In this document: positions 1 to 10,799 of the stretch, in pieces
How positions within the stretch are numbered: position 1 is the stretch's first letter
Layout of the letters: every line of letters begins with the position of its first letter
Made by a program: the position numbers and the translations under genes
From: Amphirosellinia nigrospora
Lineage: Eukaryota; Ascomycota; Sordariomycetes; Xylariales; Xylariaceae
Assembly (NCBI GenBank): GCA_004123355.1
Contig: SCHM01000003.1
Location: 6,033,058-6,097,057 of the forward strand
Direction: 5' to 3'
DNA length: 64,000 nt
The notes under the pieces: model-generated
The model's database searches: none
Told to the model about the DNA's origin: nothing
What the model saw: the letters and a program-made list of their open reading frames with translations, nothing else

Positions 1-1300
1 CCGCATATGCGAGTATCCGTGATCAAGCTCGGATGAGAAGTCGAATGTGACATGCTGACCCGGGCACCAAGCACGTAGGCTACTCTCTTTCCCGTTCTTG
101 GTCGGCGTGAGTCTAAACACATACCGTGATATCGTAGGCGTGATCACCTGTCTTGTGAGTAGCGTAGCCGTTGCAAAGCGTTCGTAGCCCCGTCGACTTC
201 GTCCTCATCACCCTCCTTTCTCTCCGCGGCAAGCCGTCGGATGGGCGGTTGTAAGGCGAGTAATCGATCACAGCCCCGCGGAACGGGAGCCCGTCGCGCA
301 CGAACCTTGCCTCAGTAACATCGATGCGGATAGCAAGTTTCGAGTGTGGCATGTACGACGCAGCGCGCTCACCCACGAGGATTGTTGTCCGACCTGTTAA
401 GTACAGCACGTCTCCTGTCTCGAAGTCAGGTATGACGAGGCCGACGACCGGGTCCTCCTGGATGTTCCTAGTTTTGGTAAAGGCGATTGCCCGAGTATTC
501 CGGATACACGAGCACAGCGCCCCCATCCCTGCGGCCGTCGTCGTTGGCTTGCGACTCCCGGTTGCGGAGCACCCGCAGGAAACCCGGGGCACCGCCACGG
601 TGGTTTACGTCCATGCTCCCGTCCCCGTGCTTACTGGCGATGAAGAACAAGTCCGCTTTTGCAATCAACTCGACCGCTTCCGCGGGAGTGGAAGCCCATC
701 ACCCGCAATAGAACTTGGACTCTGCACTAATTCCGGCGAGGGCACATGCGGCACGATGTGTTTCTTATTCAAATACTTCGGGCAGTTCCCAGCGCCCCTC
801 GACCGCAAACGCCAACTGCAAGTTCACCACGCCGGGGGTCGTGCTTGTCGCAGCGCCCGCAATAAAGTGGCCAGCGAGCTTGAGGCGGTCGCGCGTCTCC
901 AGGTCGATAGAGAGCCCAGCCATGACCTTTCTCCGCTCGGGCCGAACGACCTCGTCGTCGATGATCCGCCCCTCTCCTTGGCGTCCGACTTCCTGCACCA
1001 CGGACGGCGAACAGCGACTGCACCACGGGGTCGAACCGCGCATCAGCGATGCCGTTCACGCCCAGCACGTCTGCCGCAATGGGGCGCAGAAACCCGCTTC
1101 GCCGCCCCAGACAGTCGCCCACGGCGTCCGCGGTCGTCGAGGGCCCCGAAAGCTACGAGCGGAGACACCATGGCGCGGTAGCCATGCGCTTGCTTTAGTC
1201 CGTGCACGGTGGGATTATCTCGGTGAACCACGCCTAGCATGCGCTGGACGGCCTGCTCGCCAGGATGCCACTGGGAATGCAAGGCAGTAAGCATAGCCAT
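1..1300 (-). pseudogene. FAD-binding FR-type oxidoreductase with N-terminal PNPOx-like domain, frame-shifted, cut by window start
   Basis: Pieces of one protein read in order along the minus strand from the ATG at 1300. They are HPGEQAVQRMLGVVHRDNP near the start, then IAADVLGVNGIADARFDPVV, KVMAGLSIDLETRDRLKLAG, LFFIASKHGDGSMDVNHRGG, DPVVGLVIPDFETGDVLYLT, and finally CPGQHVTFDFSSELDHGY at about 20-60. These pieces match a fungal family that joins a pyridoxamine-5'-phosphate-oxidase-like flavin-binding half to a ferredoxin-reductase-type FAD/NAD half. The last piece is the start of the FAD-binding domain, so the rest lies beyond position 1. The pieces lie in different frames and at least six shifts separate them, so no complete reading frame survives as sequenced. 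No intron was recognised. The family's substrate is not known to me; a flavin-dependent redox role is inferred. It is either a pseudogene or an intact gene spoiled by sequencing indels. Confidence 0.8.
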
Positions 1301-2140
1301 GGCTGGTGTTGGCGAAGGAGCAAGGGGCGGCTTGTTATGAACCGAGAAGGGAATATGGTTAGATATAAGTCTGTACTTTGTAGGCTATGACGATATAGAA
1401 TTAAAAATTCTAATAATATAGGAATATCGTGCTTGCAATAACTCTATATCAGCTAGTTATCAAACACAACCTATTGATTAATGCTGAAAGCCCTCCCCCG
1501 CCTTTATCTTATATTGCCAACAAATGAGTCTATTGCCGATACTCCGAATTAGCCATGCCGATGTGTCAACGGCGTTTCCTTCAAAAGGGGATATCGTATT
1601 AGTTGTGGCGGCCCAATTGGTTGTTTTGAGAGACGGGTAGCATAGCGTACTAATGTATGTAAGCTTATAAATCTAAGAAAGGGCGCACCTAGCACCAGCG
1701 ATCAAATCCCGAGGAGTCGTAGCGAGAGGCGGAGAGGTGGGATCAAACTTCAAGTACGTGGGTATGCTGTAATCAGCGCAACTAAAACTAAGTTAGCTTC
1801 ATATTCCTTCTGCCCGAGCCTAAGTCATGGCATCTCGAAACACGCTGTAATTCAAGCAACGCCCCGCATCAGTAACTCGTGCCCTCACCTCTTGATATAT
1901 GTCCTAGGCATATTAAACGGCGGTTCAGCATTCCGTATCTCTAGATATCCTAATATCATATTTACGCGAGTAGGCCTAAATCTCTAGGTGTGGCACTATG
2001 AACCGCCTATTTTCGGTAATGTGACGGTCAACGCATGACGCTTCGCTTACAAGACCTGGGAAATGCCAATAGAAGTAAACATTTATTGTACAGCAACTGT
2101 GGTAAGCTAAAGCGATTCATCTCCTCCTAAATGCCATTAT
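1301..2140. other. Intergenic stretch without a recognisable gene
   Basis: This stretch holds short stop-rich frames on both strands and moderately A/T-rich patches such as 1390-1450 and 1900-1980. I saw no gene, RNA or repeat unit. It lies upstream of the oxidoreductase start at 1300 and downstream of the transporter end at 2141, so it probably holds the promoter of the former and the 3' UTR of the latter. Confidence 0.5.
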
Positions 2141-3912
2141 TCATCCTCCCAACACGTCAATATCTTGAATTATCGTAGTTGTACCATTACCATAACGTGC
2201 CTGGTTGGTATTCATTCCTGCGTTGCTTGAAAAGTACTCGTCTGCCTGGCGCATTGGTTGTGGCGCCGTCATATTTCGTTGGGGTGGGAATCGCTGTTGT
2301 TGAATTGGTTGGGTCGTGGCACTGCGAGCCGGAAGGTGGTCTGGGCGAGGACCACGATTTGAATACATGGAAGGCCCTGTAACAGATCGGCCCTCAGCAT
2401 AGGAGGACGATCGGCGATGTCCGACCGTTCATTGAGTATGGCGAAGCTGGTGACCGGTCCTCTCAGGCATGGAAGGCAAAGTATTTGGAGAGCGTAAACC
2501 ATTCATTGGCGGCTGGCGATCCATTAACCTAGCCATTCCTGGTCGCGGTGGCGCTTGGTAGTTGGTAAAGTCGAGATTTGGTAGCGTTGGTTCAGGTGAT
2601 CCCGATCTGTCGACGCCCATTTCAGCAGCACCAGCTACCAGCGGAGCACGGGAGGAATAACTGTTGCCCGATACACTAGTACCATTAGTAGCTTGACGTG
2701 ATGGCATAGGCCGTTTTTGATCTAGAGAGCCAAGTTCGATGCTACCAGGTCTCGACGTATATACGGGCAGAGTCGCCATGGTATCATTACGATTCAACAT
2801 AGGCATTCGGCAAGTTTATCCCCTTTTCAACATCCATAAACAAAGGTAGGGTTGCCTGTCGCTCGAGACGTGGTGGCCCGCCCGCCGATCCGGCAGCCTT
2901 GCCTTGGGTTTGCGTCCGTTTCCAGTCTTCTTTCGCGAGAGCCTTGTTGATTTTCTTGGTCACAATAGCCTTCAATCTCTTATTGATTTTGCGTTCGCAG
3001 TAGCCATGTAGACCTCCGTCTTGTTGAGGAATATAGTGCCAAAGAAAAAATACGTAGAACAATACCCCAAGCAGAAAAACAAAAAGGAGAAAACCCAAAT
3101 AACGAGGGTGAACAACATGCCTGACAATACCACAGCTTGTCGGGTGTTTTCCTCTGCCAGGGCCCGTATGTTGGAGAAAGCCCCCGATAGTGCTTTCGAA
3201 TGACGAAGCGTCGGTCGGAGTAAGATTGAGTGAATAAACACCATAAAAGTGTTAAGGCATTCACTGCTTGGCGAGGGGCAGAGCAGACAAGCACTCGAAT
3301 CCAAGCTGTACATAGTTAGTGACTTCTGCGCCCGTAGCTATCTGAATAAAACCAACAGGATACTCACATTGTAAGCTGAAATAGGAGAATAGAGCTACAT
3401 ATTCAGCTCCTTTCTCTTCGACTTCGTCAGTTCTGCGAAAACCAAAAAACGCCTCCAACCTTGACCTTTACTAGCCGGGTACTCTCCAAGCGGACGGCTA
3501 GATTGTCGAGGTAACATTCGGCAACACTACCGCGTTTCATGACGCGCCAAGCCCGAAAATGTTCAAATAGAAGATTGACAAACTGGCGATAATGGTGCCG
3601 ACGAAAATCCACTTTGTCTGGTCGAAAGTGAGAAGTTGGGTAGGTGCGATCAGGACCACTGGTTGAAGGCCAGCAAGTTGATGGCTGTGAAAATGTCGAC
3701 ACCGTACACAGCCAGGGAGAGTATGATAGAAAAGTAGAGATAGCCATAAGCTAAGACGGCAAAAACAGATGAGGATTTGAAGTCTCGAAGGCTCTATGGC
3801 ATGGTCAACAATAGAACTATACTAAGTGAGTGCATCGATCACTTACGATAGCATCCCATTGCTGCTCTGGCTGGATCTCCGCCGCCTTTCGTGTGGTGCC
3901 AAGGAACATCAT
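2141..3912 (-). pseudogene. Kch1/Prm6-type low-affinity potassium transporter, several frame shifts
   Basis: Fungal Kch1/Prm6 proteins are plasma-membrane potassium influx proteins used during calcium signalling. The gene starts at 3912 (MMFLGTTRKAAEIQPEQQW). Introns lie at 3794-3846 and 3306-3367, each with GT..AG ends. Membrane segments can be followed piecewise: LAYGYLYFSIILSLAVYGVD, TKWIFVGTIIASLSIFY, ENTRQAVVLSGMLFTLVIW and FLLGVLFYVFFLWHYIP. The last is followed by the basic stretch KINKRLKAIVTKKINKALAK and a long low-complexity cytoplasmic tail rich in Pro, Ser and Gln that ends QDIDVLGG. About seven frame shifts and one in-frame TGA near 2429 interrupt it. Many shifts look like a lost base in a run such as AAAA or GGG. 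Assignment rests on recalled family patterns and on order of segments. It is a decayed gene, or an intact one with sequence errors. Confidence 0.75.
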
Positions 3913-5928
3913 CTTGTCGGATTGTAACGAAGCCCCGAGTTGTGATCAAAATTCCCGTGTAGCAAATAACATCAATGAATCGTGAAATCGACGCTGTCGA
4001 TAAGGGTATCTAAAGTCGCTTCGTCCAAGTAAAAAGAAAGTAGGACTAGTTTGCTATCGTCGTCGCGAATCAATCGCCAACCGACCAATTTCCCAATGGT
4101 CCGTGAATGGTGGTCGTTGAAGCGGTCCGGCCGTAGCGCACAGTCGTTCCTCGCCCGCGATATACGACTGCGCTCCTAAGTAGAAAGAAACACAAGCGGC
4201 CAGATGGCGAAAAGGGGAAACGGGTAAAGGCCCTAAATGAAGGTAGAATGGACGCGTCCAGATTTGTTGAAGGAAAGATCCCTATACCAGGTCTCGCTCG
4301 GTAGATCAGCAGAAATGTAGGAGTACTACCGCTACCAGAGCCCCATTTCCATGCGACAAGGCGAAAACAGCAAGGCCGTAGAGATTCAACCAGCACGACT
4401 CTGCTTAGTTGTGCCGACGAGAGAGAACGGGTCAGGTAAGGGAGACGGAAAGAGGATAAGAGACCAGCCAGTTTGATCGTCTTAGGGGCCAGATAAGCGG
4501 TAATAACAGCAGGTGTCGTGAGTGAGTGTTTCGGTACCCGAATACAGAAATCGGTTAAAAGATTGGACGACGTGCTAGGATATCAACCTACGCCGGCGGA
4601 CGTATCCGTTGAAGAGAGCAGTCGGTCGCGGCGCAGCTCTGCTGGTATGCGACGGCTTGAGAAAGAAAAGACTCGAGAGTCGTGGACGGCAGCGAGGTAG
4701 AGAGGCCTCTTGAGGAGAGAGCCCGAGGGGTGCGGGTGTGTTTCAATGCAATTCCTAGCGGACGACTACCTAACCAGCTATATGCAGGGGTCTGGTTTGA
4801 CCCGCCCCCAGGCCCATATTTCTTATCTACAGCACATGGTAGCACCTACTTTTGTATGGAGACATCGTGCACTAAGGCGTATCTTCTAACTACGCGATTC
4901 AATTGGCTACAACTGGAAGAGCGTTTGTGGGGCAGAAAAACTTGCTAGCTCTGGATTGGTAGACTAATGCAAATGTTCTGATAACTTCTGTGGTTGTTTC
5001 CCGGAGCCCCCTCAATGCAAGGTACCCGCCCGTTCAGTAACACCAGCGCTAATTCTTCTTCGCGTCTCGCCTACTTTGCAGCGCGGGAAAAAATGTTAGT
5101 ACGGAAACGGACAGATAAACACGTCTACGCGGCCCATACTCGTGGCCAAGACATAGATTGAACGCGCGTCTAACTCTATGGCCAGTATCTCTCCAACCAC
5201 ACAGCCGCCAATCCGGATATGTGACTATTTATAGAGACTAAATAAGTTTATTTTTGGGCTTATTTGATGGTGCCCAATTTCAAGCCATGCGACGGGCTAC
5301 GTGGTACCGCCTATACATACAGCCTATAATAGCTCCAACCCCATACCCCAGACAGACATAGGAATATAGAAAAAAAAATCAAAAAGAAAGTTGTGAGCTT
5401 CATGTTTTTAACTAAAATATATACTCACTTATTTATCTTTATTATTATCTCTAGCTATACTGTTAGCCTTTGAAGTAATAGAGGATTGGTATTTGGGATC
5501 AACCCAATGTTTTGTTCGGAAGGGTCTGCCCAGATACTGACATCGAATAGCCAGAGATATACTCCTAGTAGCTCTATATAGAATTCGCGTCGTCGTTTGC
5601 TCGTTTGATAGTCAGAGCTTAACTAGACTCAGAGCCTTGCCGGCACGCAATTAGGTAGGAGTGAACATTTCTGGTATAAGCGTCGAATGTCTCACAGTAA
5701 GTACATAAAGAGAACCACATTGGCCGTTTTGGGCGAAGAACTCATTGGAATGCGGCCTTATCACCACTGCTACGGACAAAGGTATTCAAACATGGTCTCC
5801 GAAAGTGTTCCCAGGGGTTGTGCCAAAGCAGATATTCACTCTCTCTTTCTCTCTGATACCTCTCTACTGTCCTATATTGATTGCTCATCTTCTTGTTCGT
5901 GTCCTTTACGCCTAGGCAAGTCACAACG
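3913..5928. other. Divergent intergenic region between transporter and pseudokinase
   Basis: No gene is supported in these 2 kb. Both neighbours point away from it, so it should contain two promoters. Just before the plus-strand gene there is a pyrimidine-rich tract of CTCTCTCTTTCTCTCT type at about 5837-5875, common at fungal transcription starts. An A-rich run sits at about 5368-5390. Frames at 4070-4396 and 4518-4948 show no family features and look random. Confidence 0.5.
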
Positions 5929-7280
5929 ATGGCGACCTTCAGAAATGCCTACGATTATTACCACAGCAATTGGCTGAAATATGAACTCATTACCGAAATA
6001 TCGCCCAAGGTCTGGAAGGTATGCCGTAAAGAAGATCGGATGGAGTATCTTGCTCGCGACATCACGGACACCTTGTTTGTCGACGTCACCAGCGATCCAC
6101 AACAGCTGACTCCCTACGGTCAATTATTCGCTCCCAGCGGCGAGAACTTACTCGAGCAGGTCAAAATAGTCTTAAACCACCCAAATTTGGTGTCTTTGGT
6201 CGACTGCTTCGCCCTTCAGTTCTCGAGCTCGGGCAAGGTCGGCCGCGAGCAGTGGTTTGCCGTCTGGGACTATTGCGATGCTGGTAATCTAGGGAATCTC
6301 CTCGTGCCTGCGGTGCCACGCCCGAAAGATATCGATTGGCCAGAAAAGCTCTACCCGAAGATGACGACGATGTCAAAATGGAAGATGCATTACGCGCAGG
6401 TTTCTGCCGGAGTCGTTCTGCTGGCATGTTCTTACGTCGGTGTTGAGAGCCCTCATGTGGTTGCACGACGGCGTTCGTGATGTGAGAGTGTCAGAGAGAA
6501 ACACATGGGAAAGAGTATCCGAGGATTTAGATTGGCAGCCTATGTTGCATCGTAACATTCACCCCCAAAATATCTTCTTAGGATATCCGCGGCGCAAAGA
6601 GTGGTACGGTGCTGTGAAATTGGGCAACTACGGGCGACTATATATTTCGGGACACTGCCAAGCTCATGGGGACGAGACCGCGCCAATCTTCTCCAAGGTA
6701 ATCGGACCACCTCCGAAGCAGAAGTTCGCACGCCTCGAAGATATGATCACCTCTGACGCCAATAACGGCAGTGTGTATCCCCAGGTAAGCTACCATCGCA
6801 TCAAAGAACAGGGACTTGGGCTGACTTAACGATAAGCGCAACCAAGCCTACACTATGGTCAGCGAATACCGGGCTCTCGGCGAGATCATACAGGCCATGA
6901 TGGTCGAGCCCACCAAAAGGAAACATGTGAAAATGATGCAGTCGCAATCGGTGAGGCTGAATCTACAAGGGCTAGACTATACGGGTCGCCTGAAGAACTT
7001 TCTGATAAAGCTGATGGAATTTGATCCGTGGAAGAAGGAGGATGGGGCAGAGGCAGAGGCACTAAATCCCCAATATGTCACAAGCGGTCTGTACTGTCAA
7101 GCCCTAGAAGGTGTTCGGTGGTTCATGAGCTCAGGCAGGGAGGAGGTCGACTCTTATGTAACATCACATATGGCTGAGGTCGACGACTATATCGAGAACA
7201 CAGAGCTCAGAGCTACAGAGTTGTTCGATTCATTTCACAATGTTCAAGAAATATTGGAGGAATTCGCGGATAAATCTTAG
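5929..7280 (+). CDS. Fungal protein-kinase-like protein, predicted pseudokinase, two exons
   Basis: The start ATG at 5929 (MATFRNAYDYYHSNWLKYEL) follows a pyrimidine-rich leader. An intron at 6785-6836 (GTAAGC, branch CTTAAC, AG) splits it in phase 0. Allowing for two one-base shifts, the protein would be about 433 residues. The fold is kinase-like: LNHPNLVSLVDCF resembles the strand after helix C, WHVLTSVLRALMWLHDG resembles helix E, then HRNIHPQNIFL stands where active kinases have HRDxKxxN, and KLGNYGRLYI where they have DFG. The catalytic Asp is Asn and the metal-binding Asp is lost, so phosphotransfer is unlikely. The C-terminal third is helical and acidic and ends EILEEFADKS. The shifts lie at about 6357 and 6401-6405 and look like lost bases in C and T runs. 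A scaffold or regulatory role is inferred; the partner is unknown. Confidence 0.75.
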
Positions 7281-7731
7281 TATACAACTGGGCTGCTGAG
7301 CTGGGGCTCACCCTTGGGACAAGTATAAGCTGCTTTGGAGGAAAGATTAAATAATGGATGACAGTTCAGATCGTTCGAGTTGGGACATGAAAAGAAATAC
7401 TCGATGTACAGTATAGCACTATGTAGTACAGTTTCTAATACAGTCCAGAAACTGTACAAATTAGGCGCGTTTGCTTTCTGCTCCCTAATCTTCTTTCTCT
7501 GCATTATGATTGGTAACGCCCATCTACCTGCAATAAGCAATTAGCTACGTAATCTTCGTAGTCATTGAAGCATCGCCTGCTCCCCTACTTCACGATAAGC
7601 CTCATAGCTAATCGCCCAACCTCCGTGTTGGACCCCTCTCACATTTTGGCGTGGGTGATTGATCCTATTCACACATCTGGTCACATATAAAACTGGACAA
7701 GGGGCATAAGAACGACAGAGAGACGGCAAGA
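7281..7731. other. 3' flank of pseudokinase and promoter of next gene
   Basis: No coding sequence is supported. The stretch separates two plus-strand genes by 451 bases and should hold the 3' end of the first and the promoter of the second. A TATA-like CATATAAAA lies at about 7683-7691, some 45 bases before the next ATG. Confidence 0.4.
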
Positions 7732-8368
7732 TGTCGCTGGCCGCGCCCACACCACCTCTACTACTTACGAAACGACTTACCTCATTCCTACGGGCGAACC
7801 TCTCTCCCCAGATCCACACGACCCTCCTAACCACATCGCCGGAAAGCTTCTCACCCATGCTTCGCCACATCCTGTGACCACCCTGCGCACGCAGGCCACC
7901 GTCGCCGCTTCCCTTTGGGCTCTCTATGCCGCTCCGTCCACCGGCACAACCATAGAGGGAGGCTTACACCGCACTCATCAGCAGCCTTAGTCAGCGCGCC
8001 ACACCGAGTGCCATAACTGCTCAGCTTGCCGGCGCCGTGGTCGTCATTAGGTATCTACGGTGTGGCTTGTTGTTTATATGCTTTGGTCCCGCAGCCGAGC
8101 CCATCGACTCAGCTCCTCATCCACAGAGTCGACCGATGCAAACACCTCAAGACAATCTTGAGCCTCAACCTAGCCCGCCCTTGGCGCGCCTTCAGAGGTG
8201 GAGAGTATTACAAGTACCGGCGCTGCGACAACGGCTAGCATCGCTACGACGACTAGCGTTGGGGCTTCCGCTGTCGTAGCTATGAGACGACAGGCTGAAG
8301 AGCTCGCGCGCTGCTTAAACGATAGGCTTGGTTTCTCTCGACCTACCAGACGAGACAGGGGTGTTTGA
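7732..8368 (+). pseudogene. Unidentified small membrane protein gene, frame-shifted
   Basis: I do not recognise the family. Reading from ATG 7732 gives SLAAPTPPLLLTKRLTSFLR, and at least three frame shifts are needed to keep a protein-like sequence. Later pieces are TLRTQATVAASLWALYAAPS, AYTALISSLSQRATPSAITA, a hydrophobic probable membrane span YGVACCLYALVPQP, and a Thr/Ser/Ala-rich tail with MRRQAEELARCLNDRLGF that ends at the TGA of 8366-8368. The pieces keep one order and strand, and the amino-acid composition is ordinary, unlike the chance frames around it. It lies just downstream of the pseudokinase on the same strand, and a TATA-like box sits before it. It could be a genuine lineage-specific gene with sequencing indels or a decaying one. 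A chance alignment of frames is not excluded. Confidence 0.4.
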
Positions 8369-10682
8369 GTCGCGCAACACATAGGCGCTTTTAAAATGAT
8401 ACACGACTTAAACTTAATCCTCACGGGGAAAGGAGGTCCTTATAACAGACAAAAGTATGTCGTGTTATCCGGAAACCCACTTCTCAAAGAGACGGATTCA
8501 CTATCTACGCAACGTCTCATCGCGAATTCAGTACCATCCGCTAAGTGTCTATGTTTTTAAGCCCCATGCCACGCAAATTAATTTTGCGGGTCTCTCGGTT
8601 TTTAATCTGTGAGGCCTGCAAGTTTCTCTCGGAGCTCACTGAAGGGAATTGAAAGCCAGCTGCATACTATCCCAAGGCCTTACCGGACGAGCACATTCCA
8701 CAGTCGTGGGGCTCGCCCCTACAACCGTAGATCCAAACGGTTGGTAGTAGCACGTTGGGACAAACCTGGCGATCGATGGCCAGTCGGCTTCAAAAGCGGC
8801 CTCGTTAGTATGGAATGCGTAGATCGGCTCTGATCCGTATCCCTAAAACGGCGAGGTAGGTAGGCCCGCCACAATCAACTCTTGGTTTCCAGCACAACAC
8901 CGAAGACTCGAAAACCTAGAACCGTGTCTTGTTGCATAGTTTCCTTGTGCTCCCCGCTAACGACGACGTCCGTAATACATACTCTTTCAAGAGTTGGCCA
9001 AGCCAGGTTTATAACCACGAAGACGGGGTGCCAACTTGCCAAACGCTATACCAAACAAAATAAATCTCAGCAATCTCAGAACCGCTTCAATGGGCCATCG
9101 GTTAGGGAGATAATATCATTAGTCATTGAGCTACTAGAGATTATCACCAGTATCTCTATAACCGACTAATAGGCTCAATACAGCAGCACATTTGCAGCAC
9201 ATTTGCATCTCCAGCCCAAGGTTAACCTAGGACTATTAAACCGCCTTTCTCCTATCAGAGCCTACTCTGATAACTTACCTAGGCAAAGGAGTAAGGTGAT
9301 TCCGGATCTGCTAAATGATGGCCGAATATGATTGCGATGATCACTTCTTGGCTGCTGCGATATCCCCACCCTATCCCCCATGCTCCGTCACAAAGCCGTC
9401 TATGCCAATTTGACCGTCATTTCGGGGTCCCCAGTCGCATTAGAAACGGTTCTGCCTTCGTCAAGTTCGGCCGGGTAGTTTGCGGCCTATCTGAAGACGA
9501 GATTGGCTACTCGCCAACCCCATGCAACTTCTACTGAATCCTGGGGCCTTAGCCTTCGCTCTCTACCACACTTGTAGCCTTCTCCAAATGTTGGAGGAGT
9601 GGGGGGACCATGTGAATGGAAGGCGACTCATTTAATATGCAAGGTTCCCGGACTCAAGTTTGGTTTGCGACTTTAGCCGGACTTATCATTTCCATAATAA
9701 GCAAGGGTTGTCCGCCCTCACAATATTACCTCCGCTGTCAAACAAGCTTACATACCGTCTCATCGCCACTTAGATGAAAGTGCCCTCTTATGCAGTGAAT
9801 GATACATGATACTAGATAGGGTCTCAATGCGAAATGCCTGCCAACTCTATGATAACAAGGTACATTCCACCAGTCGGCTCATCAAAAAGTAATCCGAAGA
9901 GCCAAAGTGCACACACACTTGGCTTACGCATTCTTGGCCAGTTTCTCGAAGCTTTTCGGCCCTTCGTGATTGCATTGGAATGTTTTTGCACGAATGCCAT
10001 TGTTCATCCCACGCTGTATTGCAGGGTACATGGCGCTCTCAGATCGATTGCAGCTCTGTATTGGGCCACTCTCGTTTCACTTATAGCACCATCTCACAGA
10101 CCGACAAATCCCAAAGCGAACTTGTTTCCTCCGGGGTTATGTAGTACTCATTTGTTTATCTGGTGAGGCTGAGGCGATGCTACCAGATGACATGATAGCT
10201 TTCAGCTATGGCAACACAACTAATTGCGTCACTTACATGACAGGGAAGTGTATGCCTGTAAGAGGCAAATACTGATGAACAGATTCGAGCTGCCGTATCG
10301 GTTGTTCAAGGCTTTAAAAGCTCTAATATCAAAGATTGCCTCTCTTCCGCGGTTGACCACGCGGCTCACACATCGTTGGCCCACCCCAAGTGGAACACCT
10401 CCGACCACGCGAGGAGATCCCTTCCGTCCTGCAGGCTCTCTCCATTTGTCGACTCATGGGAGTAAAGATCGTCAAGGCGCAAAGACAAGGCATGGAAGTC
10501 CTCGGCTGTCAGGCCCATCAAGCCGTGAGATCTCATCTGAAAGCAATATACCCTTGACTTTGCAAATAGAATGTGGATCGCGGTGCCCCATGGCCGGATT
10601 TACCATTCTGGGGTGCATCTCTGTGTGATGCCACGATGGTAGCGGAGGAGATGGTTGTGGCAACCTCTTGGGTCGAGAGGAA
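8369..10682. other. Gene-poor stretch upstream of the cellulase
   Basis: I found no coding pattern in 2.3 kb on either strand. Frames at 8609-8833, 8882-9169, 9328-9537, 9834-10166 and 10224-10628 lack domains, signal sequences or a neighbouring continuation in another frame. The part close to 10,680 should be the cellulase promoter. A TAGGTAGG repeat occurs at about 8854-8861. Confidence 0.45.
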
Positions 10683-10688
10683 TCTAGG

Positions 10689-10695
10689 TATAAAG
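10689..10695 (+). promoter_or_regulatory. TATA box of the GH7 cellulase gene
   Basis: TATAAAG stands 111 bases before the ATG at 10800. It is followed by a pyrimidine- and CA-rich leader (CTCGTCTCAACACGC type), the usual layout of a strongly expressed, inducible fungal gene. No activator site was confidently identified. Confidence 0.6.
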
Positions 10696-10799
10696 ACTGA
10701 AGCCTAGTCAATACCTTCTGTTCTCGTCTCAACACGCTTCACAACCACATTCATTTCAACAGCCCTTACGACGACAACGTTTCTGTCCACTTCGGCACC

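Noticed and set aside
324-1181. 285-codon plus-strand frame
   Set aside because: It is the reverse-strand shadow of the decayed oxidoreductase, whose pieces match a known family.
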